Origin: Pseudomonas syringae
Lineage (GTDB): Bacteria > Pseudomonadota > Gammaproteobacteria > Pseudomonadales > Pseudomonadaceae
Length of the DNA stretch: 64,000 nucleotides
Assembly (NCBI RefSeq): GCF_021605415.1
Contig: NZ_WKEQ01000007.1
Span: 124,001-188,000 of the forward strand
Direction: 5' to 3'
The first letter of the stretch is position 1. Each line of letters starts with the position of its first letter. The position numbers and the translations under genes are program-made. A model generated the notes under the pieces. That model saw only the letters and a program-made list of their open reading frames with translations. It was not told the DNA's origin and did no database searches. Below are positions 26,946 to 36,115 of this stretch, one piece after another.

Positions 26946-28094
26946 ATGAACGCACCTGTCGTAATCGTCGGCACCGGCCTGGCGGGCTACAACCTGGCCC
27001 GGGAGTTTCGCAAACTCGATGGCGAAACCCCGCTGCTGCTGATTACCGCAGATGACGGCCGTTCCTACTCCAAACCGATGCTCTCCACCGGCTTCGGCAA
27101 AAACAAGGACGCCGACGGCCTGAGCATGGCCGAACCGGGCGCCATGGCCGAGCAGTTGAAGGCCGAAGTGCGCACCCACACGCGCATCAGCGGCATCGAC
27201 CCGGGCCATAAACGCCTGTGGATCGGCGAAGAAGCCGTGCCTTATCGCGATCTGATTCTTGCTTGGGGCGCGGAAACCGTGCACGTGCCGGTCGAAGGCG
27301 ATGGCGCTGATCTGGTGTTCCCGATCAATGATCTTGAGGACTACGCACGGTTTCGTGCGGCCGCGGCGGGCAAGCGCCGGGTGCTGCTGCTCGGCGCCGG
27401 GCTGATCGGCTGCGAATTCGCCAACGACCTGATCCTCGGCGGTTATGAGGTACAACTCGTGGCGCCGTGCGAGCAGGTCATGCCGACGCTGCTGCACCCG
27501 TCCGCCGCCGCTGCCGTGCAGGCCGGGCTGGAGAGCCTGGGCGCGCGGTTCCACCTCGGCCCGGTGCTGACCCGTCTGCAAAACGTCGACGATGGCCTGG
27601 AAGCGCACCTGTCCGACGGTCAGGTCATCCCGTGCGATGTCGTGGTGTCGGCCATTGGCTTGCGCCCGCGTATCGACCTGGCGGCGGCGGCCGGCGTGCA
27701 GGTCAACCGCGGCGTGATGGTTGATCGTCACCTGAAGACCTCTCACGCGAACATCTACGCCCTGGGCGACTGCGCCGAAGTCGACGGGCTTAATTTGCTG
27801 TATGTGATGCCCCTCATGAGTTGTGCGCGAGCACTGGCGCAGACACTGGCGGGTAACCCTACGGCGGTGAGTTATGGCCCGATGCCAATCACCGTGAAAA
27901 CCCCGGTTTGCCCATTGGTCGTCTCCCCGCCGCCGCGTGGCAGCGAAGGTGTGTGGACGGTCGAAGGGCAGGGCGCCGATATCAAGGCGCTGTGCCGTGA
28001 CGCCGAGGGCCAATTGCTGGGCTACGCCCTGACGGGTGCGGCGGTGATGGAAAAACTCGCCTTGAACAAACAGCTTCCGCCCTTGCTGGCGTAA
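26946..28094 (+). CDS. rubB: Rubredoxin-NAD(+) reductase
   Basis: This FAD enzyme moves electrons from NADH to rubredoxin. It has 382 residues. The N-terminal dinucleotide fold is [21 protein letters not shown] second NADH-binding fold is [20 protein letters not shown] (about residue 145). The FAD-contact motif [10 protein letters not shown] lies near residue 270. The length and the rubA neighbour support rubredoxin reductase over other family members. AAGGGAG precedes the ATG. Confidence 0.94.
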   Translation: MNAPVVIVGTGLAGYNLAREFRKLDGETPLLLITADDGRSYSKPMLSTGFGKNKDADGLSMAEPGAMAEQLKAEVRTHTRISGIDPGHKRLWIGEEAVPYRDLILAWGAETVHVPVEGDGADLVFPINDLEDYARFRAAAAGKRRVLLLGAGLIGCEFANDLILGGYEVQLVAPCEQVMPTLLHPSAAAAVQAGLESLGARFHLGPVLTRLQNVDDGLEAHLSDGQVIPCDVVVSAIGLRPRIDLAAAAGVQVNRGVMVDRHLKTSHANIYALGDCAEVDGLNLLYVMPLMSCARALAQTLAGNPTAVSYGPMPITVKTPVCPLVVSPPPRGSEGVWTVEGQGADIKALCRDAEGQLLGYALTGAAVMEKLALNKQLPPLLA

Positions 28095-28284
28095 ATAGCG
28101 GCCGTTCTGTCGGAATCAGCACGCCTTTGCCCCTACAAAGGTCGTGTGGAGACTGGCGCCGGCCTTGTCCGCGTGCCATTCTCACTCCCGTCTGCCGCAG
28201 CGTAGAGCCTGCGGCGCCTTGGGCGCTGTTCCAACGAGAACAGCACGGACATAACAACAAAAAACCGTCAAAGGGGCTTCACTA

Positions 28285-28560
28285 ATGCGTAAACCAGACC
28301 TCGCCGCTGCAATTGCTGAAAAAGCAGATCTGACCAAAGAACAGGCCAACCGCGTTCTCAACGCCGTTCTCGAAGAAATCACCGGCGCCCTGCACCGCAA
28401 GGACAGCGTCACCCTGGTGGGTTTCGGCACCTTCCTGCAACGCCATCGCGGCGCCCGCACCGGCAAAAATCCGCAAACCGGTGAACCCGTCAAGATCAAG
28501 GCCAGCAACACCGTTGCCTTCAAGCCAGGCAAATCATTGAAAGACAGCGTCAATCCATAA
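28285..28560 (+). CDS. HU-family DNA-binding protein
   Basis: This is a 91-residue nucleoid protein of the HU/IHF family. The N-terminal helices MRKPDLAAAIAEKADLTKEQ and the arm region GFGTFLQRHRGARTGKNPQT with its Pro at the intercalating position are typical. It is probably a homodimer that bends DNA; it is not the main HupB by context, and I recall an equivalent gene at this place in P. aeruginosa. AAGGGGC lies about 10 nt before the ATG. A strong terminator follows and marks the edge of the T6SS island. Confidence 0.93.
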   Translation: MRKPDLAAAIAEKADLTKEQANRVLNAVLEEITGALHRKDSVTLVGFGTFLQRHRGARTGKNPQTGEPVKIKASNTVAFKPGKSLKDSVNP

Positions 28561-28594
28561 TCACGGCGATTTCCCCGAGGGGAACACCGTATTG

Positions 28595-28635
28595 GAAAAA
28601 TGGGCACGCCGATTGAGTCGGGTGCCCATTTTTTA
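28595..28635. terminator. Bidirectional terminator between HU gene and lipase gene
   Basis: AAAAATGGGCAC pairs with GTGCCCATTTTTT around a 14-nt loop. It has A and T tracts on both sides, so it can end both the rightward HU transcript and the leftward T6SS cassette. Confidence 0.92.
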
Positions 28636-28641
28636 TGGCGA

Positions 28642-30978
28642 TCACGCAATTGAGTCGATATCCAGGTGAAACGGCGCGCCGACGGCATGCCCTCCGGTGA
28701 TCGCCGCAATCGCTGCGTCGGGGTCTGCGGCCGCTTTGGGGATCATTGCCAATTGCTCCTCAACCCGGTTTTGCGGGTGAGCGTTCCAGCGTCGCAGGCT
28801 TGCTTCCAGCCACTCGGTGTTTTCGGCGTGGCTGCCATAGACATGCGCAGCGGTGACTTGCTGTTGATGCAGGGCTTTCAGACGCTCGTGGGTCATTCGC
28901 AACTTGTCGATTTCCGTATCGAGCACATTGGTTTTATGAATTCTTTCCTGATGGCGGCCATATGCGTTGGGGTGCTCTCTGATCCTCCTGTTGACGGCGT
29001 CCAGCTGCACTTGAAGTTTTTTCAACGCGTTACCGACCCATTCAAATTCACGAAACGTCACCAGTGAGCGATTCAACCGCTGCGATTCCTGCCAGCGCCG
29101 CAGGCTCGCCCAGCAGCCGGGAATGTAACTGCCGACCATCGAGTGGTCGCCGGCCTGAAACAGTTGCAACAAAAACGGCGCGCGGTCGGGCAGGCCGTCG
29201 ACCTGCTTCAGCGCCGCCGCGCAACCGTGATCGTTGATCGTGCTGCAACCCGGTTGCCACAGAATCGAGGACCGGTGCCCCTCGCCAAACTCAACCGGCA
29301 TGAAGTGACGCAACTCACCGTGATGCCCATAACGGTCACCCATGAAATTAGTCATGCCCCAGACCAGCAAACCGAAACCGGCGACCGGGTTGACCGCCAG
29401 CACGGCCGCGTTTGTGACGTACATGGGCTTGGGTTTGGCAAACGTGTTCATCCACGTGGCGGGCACGCCGGGGACGGGATCGTTCTGGTTGACGATGCGG
29501 TGATGGATCAGCGGCTTGGCGCAGTCGATGAAGGTGGTGTCGCCGGCACGAGGGGCGCCGTAGGTGTAGAGGACGATGTCGGTGGCGTATCGACTGTTGC
29601 GTCGTAGCATCTCAGCCAGGATCAACGCGACTGCGCCGCCGAGGCTGTGGCCGGTGATCAGGACTTTTTGTCCGCTGTAGAATTTTTCCAGATAGTTCAC
29701 AACAAACGGATAAACCGCCTTGGCGCCGCCGTAGAAGCCGCGATGAACCTTGCCTTCTCCTTCTTCGAAAGGAACCTGATAGGCATCGCCATCACGCATG
29801 CCATCGGCCAGCAGTTCGCTGGTGCCGCGCACGCTGATCAATATCAAGCCGTCGTGATGGGTGATAAACGCCTGTGTATCCGAGCTCTTGGTCTGTTTGC
29901 GATCATCAAAAAAATGCAGCTTGGCCGGATGCTCCTGCTCTCCGCCCAGCTCAGGATTATTGACCTCCGGGTACAGCTGCGGATCGAACGGCACCACTTC
30001 GAGGCGTTTGGAGTAGGGCACCTCTTCATACAGCGGGAAATACTTGTCGGTTTGTTTGCCATCGACTTGCCACAGCTCATCGAATTGCGGCAACGCATGA
30101 CCGAACCAGTTGCCGCTGGTGGGTTGCAAGGGGAACGCCACACTGTCCGTTTCCACGGGCTGGGTATTCGGATCCTGACCAAAGTCGGTGTAGCTCAACG
30201 TCGCCATCAGTGACAGTTGATAAAGATTGAGTGCGCAAAATTCGTTGTCGGTTGACAGCATCGGGCGCAACGCTCGCATTGGCCGCACTTCCAGCACGTG
30301 GTGCTGGTTGGGCAGCAGGGCGATGCCCTCCGCTTTGGGTGGCGGCGGACCGAATCCCAGCTCGGCCATGGCCGCATCTTCGGGACGAATGACGTCACTC
30401 ATACCCACAGCCGGTATCGCCGTTTTCGAGGTTGTGAATGTTCTGGTTCTGGCTGGCTGGCGAAACAGTTTGTGCACCATCATGCAGGGCGGATCGTTTC
30501 GCGTGACTAGGGGCGGTAAATGCGCGACGTGTTTGACCAGTTCGCGCACTTCGATCTGGTAATAGGCATTGGGTGCAGCGAGGTCCTTTGCCGGGTTGGC
30601 CTGGGTTCGTTGGCCTGAGTCGTTGAAGAAACGGGTTTTCTCGGCGCGGACTTGGAGTTCGGTGATGGGGAGCGGGTAGTCCGGTCTTTTTCTTAAATCC
30701 TGATAAAGCTTTTCGGTGCCCTGAAATAGGAGGTTTAGTTTGAGCACTACTGGGCCACAGAAGTGGTTGTCTACCTTGCCAGCACCCTTTGCATCTAGCT
30801 TCCCGGTGTAGACCGTGTCTTCGTAATCGGTAATTTCGTATGCCAATCCAGCATAGGGTTTGCCGCTCCCGAACTCATCCACTAACTGAAAAGTTGTCGA
30901 ATGACCACGCAGGGGACAGGCGTGAATGGTTCCCTTCATAAACGGCACATCATTTGCGGCTAAAGGTTCAATGCTCAT
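28642..30978 (-). CDS. Type VI lipase effector (class-3 lipase fold)
   Basis: This is a 778-residue probable antibacterial phospholipase. Near residues 15-85 is a small beta module (HACPLRGHSTTF ... GLAYEITDYEDTVYTGKLDA) like those found on T6SS cargo. The lipase core carries the nucleophile elbow GHSLGG with Ser at residue 445. It is followed by the class-3 context YTYGAPRAGD and NQNDPVPGVPA, whose Asp is the likely triad acid; a later His (GHHGELRH) could complete it. The C-terminal third is helical. It is the last gene of a five-gene operon (vgrG, DUF4123 adaptor, two lipoproteins). The start overlaps the preceding lipoprotein stop by ATGA. Assignment to a Tle subfamily (Tle2-like by fold) is tentative. 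Confidence 0.88.
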   Translation of the reverse strand: MSIEPLAANDVPFMKGTIHACPLRGHSTTFQLVDEFGSGKPYAGLAYEITDYEDTVYTGKLDAKGAGKVDNHFCGPVVLKLNLLFQGTEKLYQDLRKRPDYPLPITELQVRAEKTRFFNDSGQRTQANPAKDLAAPNAYYQIEVRELVKHVAHLPPLVTRNDPPCMMVHKLFRQPARTRTFTTSKTAIPAVGMSDVIRPEDAAMAELGFGPPPPKAEGIALLPNQHHVLEVRPMRALRPMLSTDNEFCALNLYQLSLMATLSYTDFGQDPNTQPVETDSVAFPLQPTSGNWFGHALPQFDELWQVDGKQTDKYFPLYEEVPYSKRLEVVPFDPQLYPEVNNPELGGEQEHPAKLHFFDDRKQTKSSDTQAFITHHDGLILISVRGTSELLADGMRDGDAYQVPFEEGEGKVHRGFYGGAKAVYPFVVNYLEKFYSGQKVLITGHSLGGAVALILAEMLRRNSRYATDIVLYTYGAPRAGDTTFIDCAKPLIHHRIVNQNDPVPGVPATWMNTFAKPKPMYVTNAAVLAVNPVAGFGLLVWGMTNFMGDRYGHHGELRHFMPVEFGEGHRSSILWQPGCSTINDHGCAAALKQVDGLPDRAPFLLQLFQAGDHSMVGSYIPGCWASLRRWQESQRLNRSLVTFREFEWVGNALKKLQVQLDAVNRRIREHPNAYGRHQERIHKTNVLDTEIDKLRMTHERLKALHQQQVTAAHVYGSHAENTEWLEASLRRWNAHPQNRVEEQLAMIPKAAADPDAAIAAITGGHAVGAPFHLDIDSIA

Positions 30979-31811
30979 GGGGTTTCATCCTTGTTCTCCG
31001 TGCAACCTGGATAAATGGTGCAGATCCGTTCATCCACCATCCTGAAAGTGCTGAAGTCTTTGTGATTTCCATTGCAATAGCCGCTTTGATCTTCTAGGCC
31101 ATTGCCCATGCACCGCTTCCAGCCACCGGGAACCTGAACCCATGTGTCACCCCAGCCGGGTTCTTCTTCATCTGCCAATTTGATTTTCAGCGTTACAGTT
31201 TTTCCCGGAAGTTGTGCCAGTGTGTATGCCGTAAACGGGCGGCTTCGGATGACATTTCCCTGTTCATCCATTTTTTTACATCTAAGAAGTTTGATTAGGT
31301 ATCGCTTGGGTCCGACGGTGCGGAACATCCACCGACATTCACCGAAGAACTCAGCAATCCCGTCATCACCAACAGTGCCCATCTGCCGCTCCAGCAACTC
31401 CGGGCGTACGGCGAATGAGGCGAAGTCATAGCTTTGGTCGCTTCTTTGCGGGCCAAAAATGCCTATGACCTTGATCTCGACACGATGCAACGCCAGCGGG
31501 CAATTACTCACGGTTCTATAAAGCGGTATCTCAGACGTGCCCTCGTACTCCATGTTGGTTTTGTTAAAACCAAGCTCAGTGTTTTTCCCACCTGGGACGG
31601 TGCACGTCTGACCTTTAGCGGGTACATAGGCGGCCGTCAGGTCGTATTTGAAGTCAGGCGGAAAGTCGGGAACGAAGGTGAAACTGTCCCCCTTGCCAAG
31701 AACAGAACAGCCCACGATCATGGACAGGAAACTGCCGAGGATCAGGCTTTTAATGATTCGTTTCGCGCGTGGGGACACTGTCCTTACAAACCACGATTGA
31801 TATTGCTTCAT
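30975..31811 (-). CDS. Probable lipase immunity lipoprotein, copy 2
   Basis: This is a 278-residue lipoprotein that probably protects the cell from the adjacent lipase effector in the periplasm. The ATG at 31811 gives a signal sequence ending in the lipobox IVGC (Cys35); Ser at +2 favours the outer membrane. The mature protein is nearly identical to the preceding gene through the segment SFTFVPDFPPDFKYDLTAAY and on to the FFGECRWMFRTVG region. It differs more at the C-terminus. Its start overlaps the stop of copy 1, and its stop overlaps the lipase start, both as ATGA. The longer signal region (about 34 residues with basic residues) is unlike copy 1. Function is inferred from the cassette layout. 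Confidence 0.82.
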   Translation of the reverse strand: MKQYQSWFVRTVSPRAKRIIKSLILGSFLSMIVGCSVLGKGDSFTFVPDFPPDFKYDLTAAYVPAKGQTCTVPGGKNTELGFNKTNMEYEGTSEIPLYRTVSNCPLALHRVEIKVIGIFGPQRSDQSYDFASFAVRPELLERQMGTVGDDGIAEFFGECRWMFRTVGPKRYLIKLLRCKKMDEQGNVIRSRPFTAYTLAQLPGKTVTLKIKLADEEEPGWGDTWVQVPGGWKRCMGNGLEDQSGYCNGNHKDFSTFRMVDERICTIYPGCTENKDETP

Positions 31812-32599
31812 GGGATTTCGTCCTTGTTTTCCGTACATCCTGGATAAATAGTGCAAGTCCGCTCATCCACCATCTTGAAGCTGCTAAAAGCTTTGTAGTT
31901 GCCGTAGCAAAAGGCGTACTGGTCTTCAAAGTTTTTTCCAAGGCAACGCTTCCATCCACCGGGCACTTTCACCCAGGTATCACCGATTGCTGGTTTCTCC
32001 TCATTCGCTAAGTTGATCTTCAGCCTTACCGTTTTTCCCGGTAGCTGCGCCAGCGTGTACGCCGTAAAAGGACGATTTCGGGCCACATTGCCCTGCGCAT
32101 CCATTTTTTTGCAGGTGAGCAATTTTATAAGGTAGCGATGGCGTCCAACGGTGCGGAACATCCACTGACATTCACCGAAGAACTCAGCAACGCCGTCATC
32201 ACCAACAGTGCCCATCTGCCGCTCCAGCAACTCCGGGCGTACGGCGAATGAGGCGTAGTCATAGCTTTGGTTACTTCTTCCCGGGCCAAAAATGCCTATG
32301 ACCTTGATCTCCACGCGATGCAACGCCAGCGGGCAATTACTCACGGTTCTATAAAGCGGTATCTCAGACGTGCCCTCGTACTCCATGTTGGTTTTGTTAA
32401 AACCAAGCTCAGTGTCTTTCCCTCCCGGGACGGTGCACGTCTGACCTTTGGCGGGTACGTAGGCGGCCGTCAGGTCGTATTTGAAATCAGGCGGAAAGTC
32501 GGGAACGAAGGTGAAACTGTCCTGCTTCCCAAGCACCGAACAACCCGCGGTCAAAGACAAACAGCCCACCACCACGGCAAATCGAAAATACCGCGTCAT
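31808..32599 (-). CDS. Probable lipase immunity lipoprotein, copy 1
   Basis: This is a 263-residue lipoprotein starting at the ATG at 32599. A longer reading frame upstream overlaps the DUF4123 gene and is rejected. The lipobox is TAGC with Cys20 and Ser at +2. The mature part shares long identical blocks with copy 2, such as PAKGQTCTVPGGK and FNKTNMEYEGTSEIPLYRTV, so the two arose by tandem duplication. The ends show GCTENKDE in both. Conserved paired Cys suggest disulphides in the periplasm. ATGA overlaps join it to both neighbours. Similar immunity lipoproteins accompany known Tle effectors; direct evidence is absent here. Confidence 0.82.
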   Translation of the reverse strand: MTRYFRFAVVVGCLSLTAGCSVLGKQDSFTFVPDFPPDFKYDLTAAYVPAKGQTCTVPGGKDTELGFNKTNMEYEGTSEIPLYRTVSNCPLALHRVEIKVIGIFGPGRSNQSYDYASFAVRPELLERQMGTVGDDGVAEFFGECQWMFRTVGRHRYLIKLLTCKKMDAQGNVARNRPFTAYTLAQLPGKTVRLKINLANEEKPAIGDTWVKVPGGWKRCLGKNFEDQYAFCYGNYKAFSSFKMVDERTCTIYPGCTENKDEIP

Positions 32600-33450
32600 A
32601 CGGACTGACTCCCAACCCCATGCAACGCCCACTGATACACCCGCTGGAACTGCGCCGCCGGCTCCTCTCCAGGTCTGGGTTGCCATGAATCGGGTAGCCG
32701 GTAACCCGGTAAGTGCAAACTTTGCGTCAGTAAAAAATGCACTTGCTCGGGCTGTTGCCAACCCCATGCGCGGGCCAGTTCGATTTGCTCCCACAGCCAG
32801 TCGTCCATGTTCACGTGCGTGGCCAGGGCCAGCATGGCTTGGGTGTGCTGGCCAACGAGGTAGCGGCGGGTGTTATCGAACTGGATGTTCGCGTGGACGA
32901 GATCCGGCGTTGGGGTTTTCAGCCACGGCGGGTCGGGCGGTAGTGGATGTGCGCCGGGATTGGGGTTGTCGGTGACGGTCCATTGCCCGCCCTGCCAGTA
33001 ACAGACACTGGTGATCGGCCCGAGATAGTCGGCGTGTTGCTCTGTTCGCAGCCAGGCGAGGGCACGTCCCAGCACGCGGCTGTCGTGGAAGCGGTAGATC
33101 GCCTGAGCGGGACGTTCGCCGATGATCAGGCGCGCGCGCCAATGCGCGGCGAGGGCATCAAGGTTCGTGTCGCTGGCGCTGGCGCTGGCCAGCCAGCCCC
33201 AATGTCGTGCGGGGCTGGCGAACAGGTTTTGAAGAACCGGATGAGCGACGGAGCCGATCTGGAACAGATGAGGCCCGGCATGAGCCAGTGAATCCGCCGT
33301 CGTGCCCAGATACAAATTGCGGACGTACTCGGCGCCCAGCTCCTTGGACAGCGCCGTGCATTCGCTTTGCTGGCCGTCGGTGTCGAGCATCAGGTAAAGG
33401 TTGCGCCCGAGCCGGGGTTGTTCGTGCAGCCATTGTTGAAGGGGGCTCAT
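32596..33450 (-). CDS. DUF4123 T6SS adaptor protein
   Basis: This is a 284-residue adaptor/chaperone that loads a specific effector onto its VgrG. The ATG at 33450 gives MSPLQQWLHEQPRLGRNLYL. The domain pattern is LYLMLDTDGQQ at the start, a middle region with GWLASASASDTNLDALAAHW, and RFHDSRVLGRALAWL. DUF4123 proteins (also called Tap or TEC) sit between vgrG and effector genes, exactly as here. Both ends overlap neighbours by ATGA. It is cytoplasmic and likely not secreted. Confidence 0.9.
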   Translation of the reverse strand: MSPLQQWLHEQPRLGRNLYLMLDTDGQQSECTALSKELGAEYVRNLYLGTTADSLAHAGPHLFQIGSVAHPVLQNLFASPARHWGWLASASASDTNLDALAAHWRARLIIGERPAQAIYRFHDSRVLGRALAWLRTEQHADYLGPITSVCYWQGGQWTVTDNPNPGAHPLPPDPPWLKTPTPDLVHANIQFDNTRRYLVGQHTQAMLALATHVNMDDWLWEQIELARAWGWQQPEQVHFLLTQSLHLPGYRLPDSWQPRPGEEPAAQFQRVYQWALHGVGSQSV

Positions 33451-35414
33451 GCGACCTCCCCGATGTTGCATTGACCGGCGAGGCACGCTTCGCAAAGCGG
33501 GCAGTAATCCGCCGCCTGTTGCCGGGCGGCGCTGACGATGGACGCCGGGCTGGCAATGACCGCGGGAACGCTGGCCGAGGCTTGAAGCGGCAGCAGACCG
33601 GGCATGGGGGCGCCGCCATCGACGATGGGCACGCTGCTGAAAATCCCGGCGGCGTTGATGACGATATGGTGCCCGCCGGCCTTCAATGTCAGGCTCATGC
33701 CCGCATCGATCACTACGTGGGGGCCGGTGACATGTGTCTGCTGGCCAGACCGAATCACCAGTGAGCCCTGCGCCGATGTGCTGCTGTTGCCGCTGATGGT
33801 GATCAACTCATTACCGCCAATCACCGTGTTCCGCGCACCTTCAGTTGAGTGCAGCTCCGTGCCTTTGATCAGGCAGGTGCTGTCGTTGAGGATCAATTGC
33901 TCGATATCACGCTGGGCGCGCAGGTAGATTTTTTCCTGGCCGGCGCGATCCTCGATCGACAACTCGTTGTAACCGCCATTGCGCGGCGAGCTTTGACTGC
34001 GCAGCACGGTGCGCGTCTTGTGCTCGGGTAACGGATGCGCAACAGACATGACTTTGTTCGCCACGCACCCGGTGATCAGCGGTTGATCCGGGTCGCCTTC
34101 CTGGAACGTCACGATCACTTCCATGCCGACGCGCGGAATCGTCACCGCACCAAAACCTTCACCTGCCCAACTCGTGGCAACGCGCAGCCAGCAACTGCTT
34201 TTGTCACTGCCCAGTTCTGCCCGATCCCAGTGGAACTCGACACACACCCTGCCGTATTCGTCGCAGAAGATTTCCTCGCCGGGAGGGCCGGTGACGCGCG
34301 CGGTCTGGCAAACCAGTGCGGGCCGTCGCGGAGGTAGAGCGGGGCGAAAAATGACGTCCGCCGGGATGGCGGTGAAGCGGTTGCGATAACCTTGGGTCAG
34401 GCCGTCGGCGGATTGAGCGGCGTCGCCGCCAACCTCCTCGAGTGATTGTGGCTGTGCGCCCGTGTGCTTGAGACTCACCAGCAACCACAGGCCGTTGCAG
34501 TCCCTGCGCGGATGTCCGCTCAAGTCAAACAGATGACCACTGCGCAGGGTCGGCTGATCGCTTTCACCCTCAATCGATTGATAGTCGAAACGGTGCCGCT
34601 CAAGGGTCTGGCGTATTCGCTGCCGTCCCTGTTTTTCGGTCCTCATTGGCAGCGGGTAGCGATAGTCTTCCAGCGTCGGCGTGAACTCGGCGGTAAAGCG
34701 ATTTTCCAGAAGCAGGCTCGGGCGGCTGAAGTCATAGTCGCGACGCGTCACTGAACTGGTGCGCGTCCTGAAACCCATGGAAAACCTGTTAACGACCGGA
34801 TGCTCCGCAACCATGCCGGTGTCTTGTTGGTAGGGGGTGACGCCCAGCGTAGGAAAAAACACCGAATCGTCGGTGAACACCAGCACATGCCTGTCATTGA
34901 AGTGCTGGTGATGCCACGCAATCCCATCCTCGGCGCACAGGCGCTGAATCAAATCGAAATCGGTTTCACCATATTGCGTGCAGTATTCGCGTACTGCGCT
35001 GCTGCTGACATGGAAGGTAAACACGTCCGTCTGGATGCCATGCCGTTGAAGCACCCGAGTGATGATTTGCGGCACGGTCAGGTTCTGGAAAATCCGTTGA
35101 TCCTGGCTGAATTGCAGATAGTGCAGGTCGGGCACCAGGCTGAGGTGATAGTGGGTCAGGCGCTTTCCTGATTTGCCGACACTCACGTCGTCAATGCGGC
35201 CGTGAATGCCTTCGCTGTTGAAGCCGAACTGCAGAAACGCGGGTTGGCTGAGCAGGGTTTCCAGATCGAATTCGCGGCGCTCGCTGACCAGTTCGATGCG
35301 AATGCAATAAAGCTGACTCAAGGCCTCGGTACCCTCGAAGGCGAGCACCTTGAAATCGTGGCGAACAGAAGGGATCTGCAACGTAAAGCGCACGCCGTTG
35401 GCGGGTCTGAACAT
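33447..35414 (-). CDS. vgrG: VgrG spike protein of the lipase cassette
   Basis: VgrG trimers form the tip of the T6SS tube. The ATG at 35414 has AAGGA 8 nt upstream and gives 655 residues. The gp27-like part fills the first 370 or so residues (including TLQIPSVRHDFKVLAFEG). The gp5-like OB part holds CVEFHWDRAELGSDKSSCWL and RVGMEVIVTFQEGDPDQPLI. The beta-helix needle follows, with EKIYLRAQRDIEQLI. The tail is short and has a Cys-rich end (YCPLCEACLAGQC), with no toxin domain. It heads the leftward operon and is read away from tssA. Confidence 0.95.
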   Translation of the reverse strand: MFRPANGVRFTLQIPSVRHDFKVLAFEGTEALSQLYCIRIELVSERREFDLETLLSQPAFLQFGFNSEGIHGRIDDVSVGKSGKRLTHYHLSLVPDLHYLQFSQDQRIFQNLTVPQIITRVLQRHGIQTDVFTFHVSSSAVREYCTQYGETDFDLIQRLCAEDGIAWHHQHFNDRHVLVFTDDSVFFPTLGVTPYQQDTGMVAEHPVVNRFSMGFRTRTSSVTRRDYDFSRPSLLLENRFTAEFTPTLEDYRYPLPMRTEKQGRQRIRQTLERHRFDYQSIEGESDQPTLRSGHLFDLSGHPRRDCNGLWLLVSLKHTGAQPQSLEEVGGDAAQSADGLTQGYRNRFTAIPADVIFRPALPPRRPALVCQTARVTGPPGEEIFCDEYGRVCVEFHWDRAELGSDKSSCWLRVATSWAGEGFGAVTIPRVGMEVIVTFQEGDPDQPLITGCVANKVMSVAHPLPEHKTRTVLRSQSSPRNGGYNELSIEDRAGQEKIYLRAQRDIEQLILNDSTCLIKGTELHSTEGARNTVIGGNELITISGNSSTSAQGSLVIRSGQQTHVTGPHVVIDAGMSLTLKAGGHHIVINAAGIFSSVPIVDGGAPMPGLLPLQASASVPAVIASPASIVSAARQQAADYCPLCEACLAGQCNIGEVA

Positions 35415-36115
35415 AGGCTTGTCCTTAAGCAAAAAAATCTGAAGCGCGCCGATCGTCCTTGATCATCCGCGCGAGAAAGACTGCCAAGACACGCTAGCAA
35501 GGCGAGAAATAAATTGATGTACGAAGTATCCCGGCTATATGTCGGATCGTTCCGTGTCTGGAGGTGTCGGGAAGAATGCAGGAAAAGGCTGTAGGCAATG
35601 ATTCCGGTATTAATCGCCAGCGTGATTCAAACGGCGCGCGGGAATAACCCTAATCATTTTCTGCTATCAAGATGATGGCACTTTTAATGGAGGCCGGTGT
35701 TTCCAATGATTTCTTTGGAACTTTCTGAAGTTTCAGATGTTTCCTACTTCTTTTTTTTTCAAGAGTTGTCATCCTTCTCGCCGAGTCACACAGGTACAAT
35801 CCGCCGCCTGCCGGCATTTTCGGGATGGAAGGCTCTGGATCAAGGGTTTCATCGGGGTTCGAAGCGCGCGGGCAATATAAGTCGGCATCGGGGAAACCCC
35901 TGTCACATATAGGGCAATGTCTTACAGGCTTCAAAGTACAGTTCGTCTTGTTGATTAATCAGATGCTTGCTAGTGGCCATCATAGTGATTACGATGCGCC
36001 CACTTGAAAGAGCCAAAACTCAATTGGATGAGTCTCATCATCGCTCTTCGATACAGTCCCGTGTCATCGGAATTATCGATGAACGTATGACCGTCATCTT
36101 AACTAAAGGCCATGG
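35415..36115. other. 700-bp divergent region between vgrG and tssA
   Basis: This AT-richer gap separates the leftward vgrG operon from the rightward T6SS core and must hold both promoters. I looked for sigma-54 sites (GG-N10-GC) because an activator of that class is encoded in the cluster, and found none I trust. A T9 run at about 35750 and one doubtful reading frame (35650-35934, listed separately) are the only notable items. No repeat or RNA gene was recognised. Confidence 0.5.
35650..35934 (-). CDS. Doubtful small zinc-ribbon-like reading frame
   Basis: A 94-residue frame opens at a TTG and begins MKPVRHCPICDRGFPDADLY followed by CP. This resembles a CxxC...C zinc-ribbon start. The rest is low complexity and crosses an A-rich tract (LEKKRSRKHLKLQ), and the start has no good ribosome site. 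It could be the relic of a gene or chance. Little else supports it. Confidence 0.25.
   Translation of the reverse strand: MKPVRHCPICDRGFPDADLYCPRASNPDETLDPEPSIPKMPAGGGLYLCDSARRMTTLEKKRSRKHLKLQKVPKKSLETPASIKSAIILIAEND

Noticed and set aside
32600-32794. N-terminal extension of immunity lipoprotein copy 1
   Set aside because: The extension lies within the DUF4123 gene and would hide the lipobox; the ATG at 32599 gives a proper signal sequence and a four-base overlap.
35697-36007. Short plus-strand frames before tssA
   Set aside because: They lack ribosome sites, overlap one another out of phase and show no family features.
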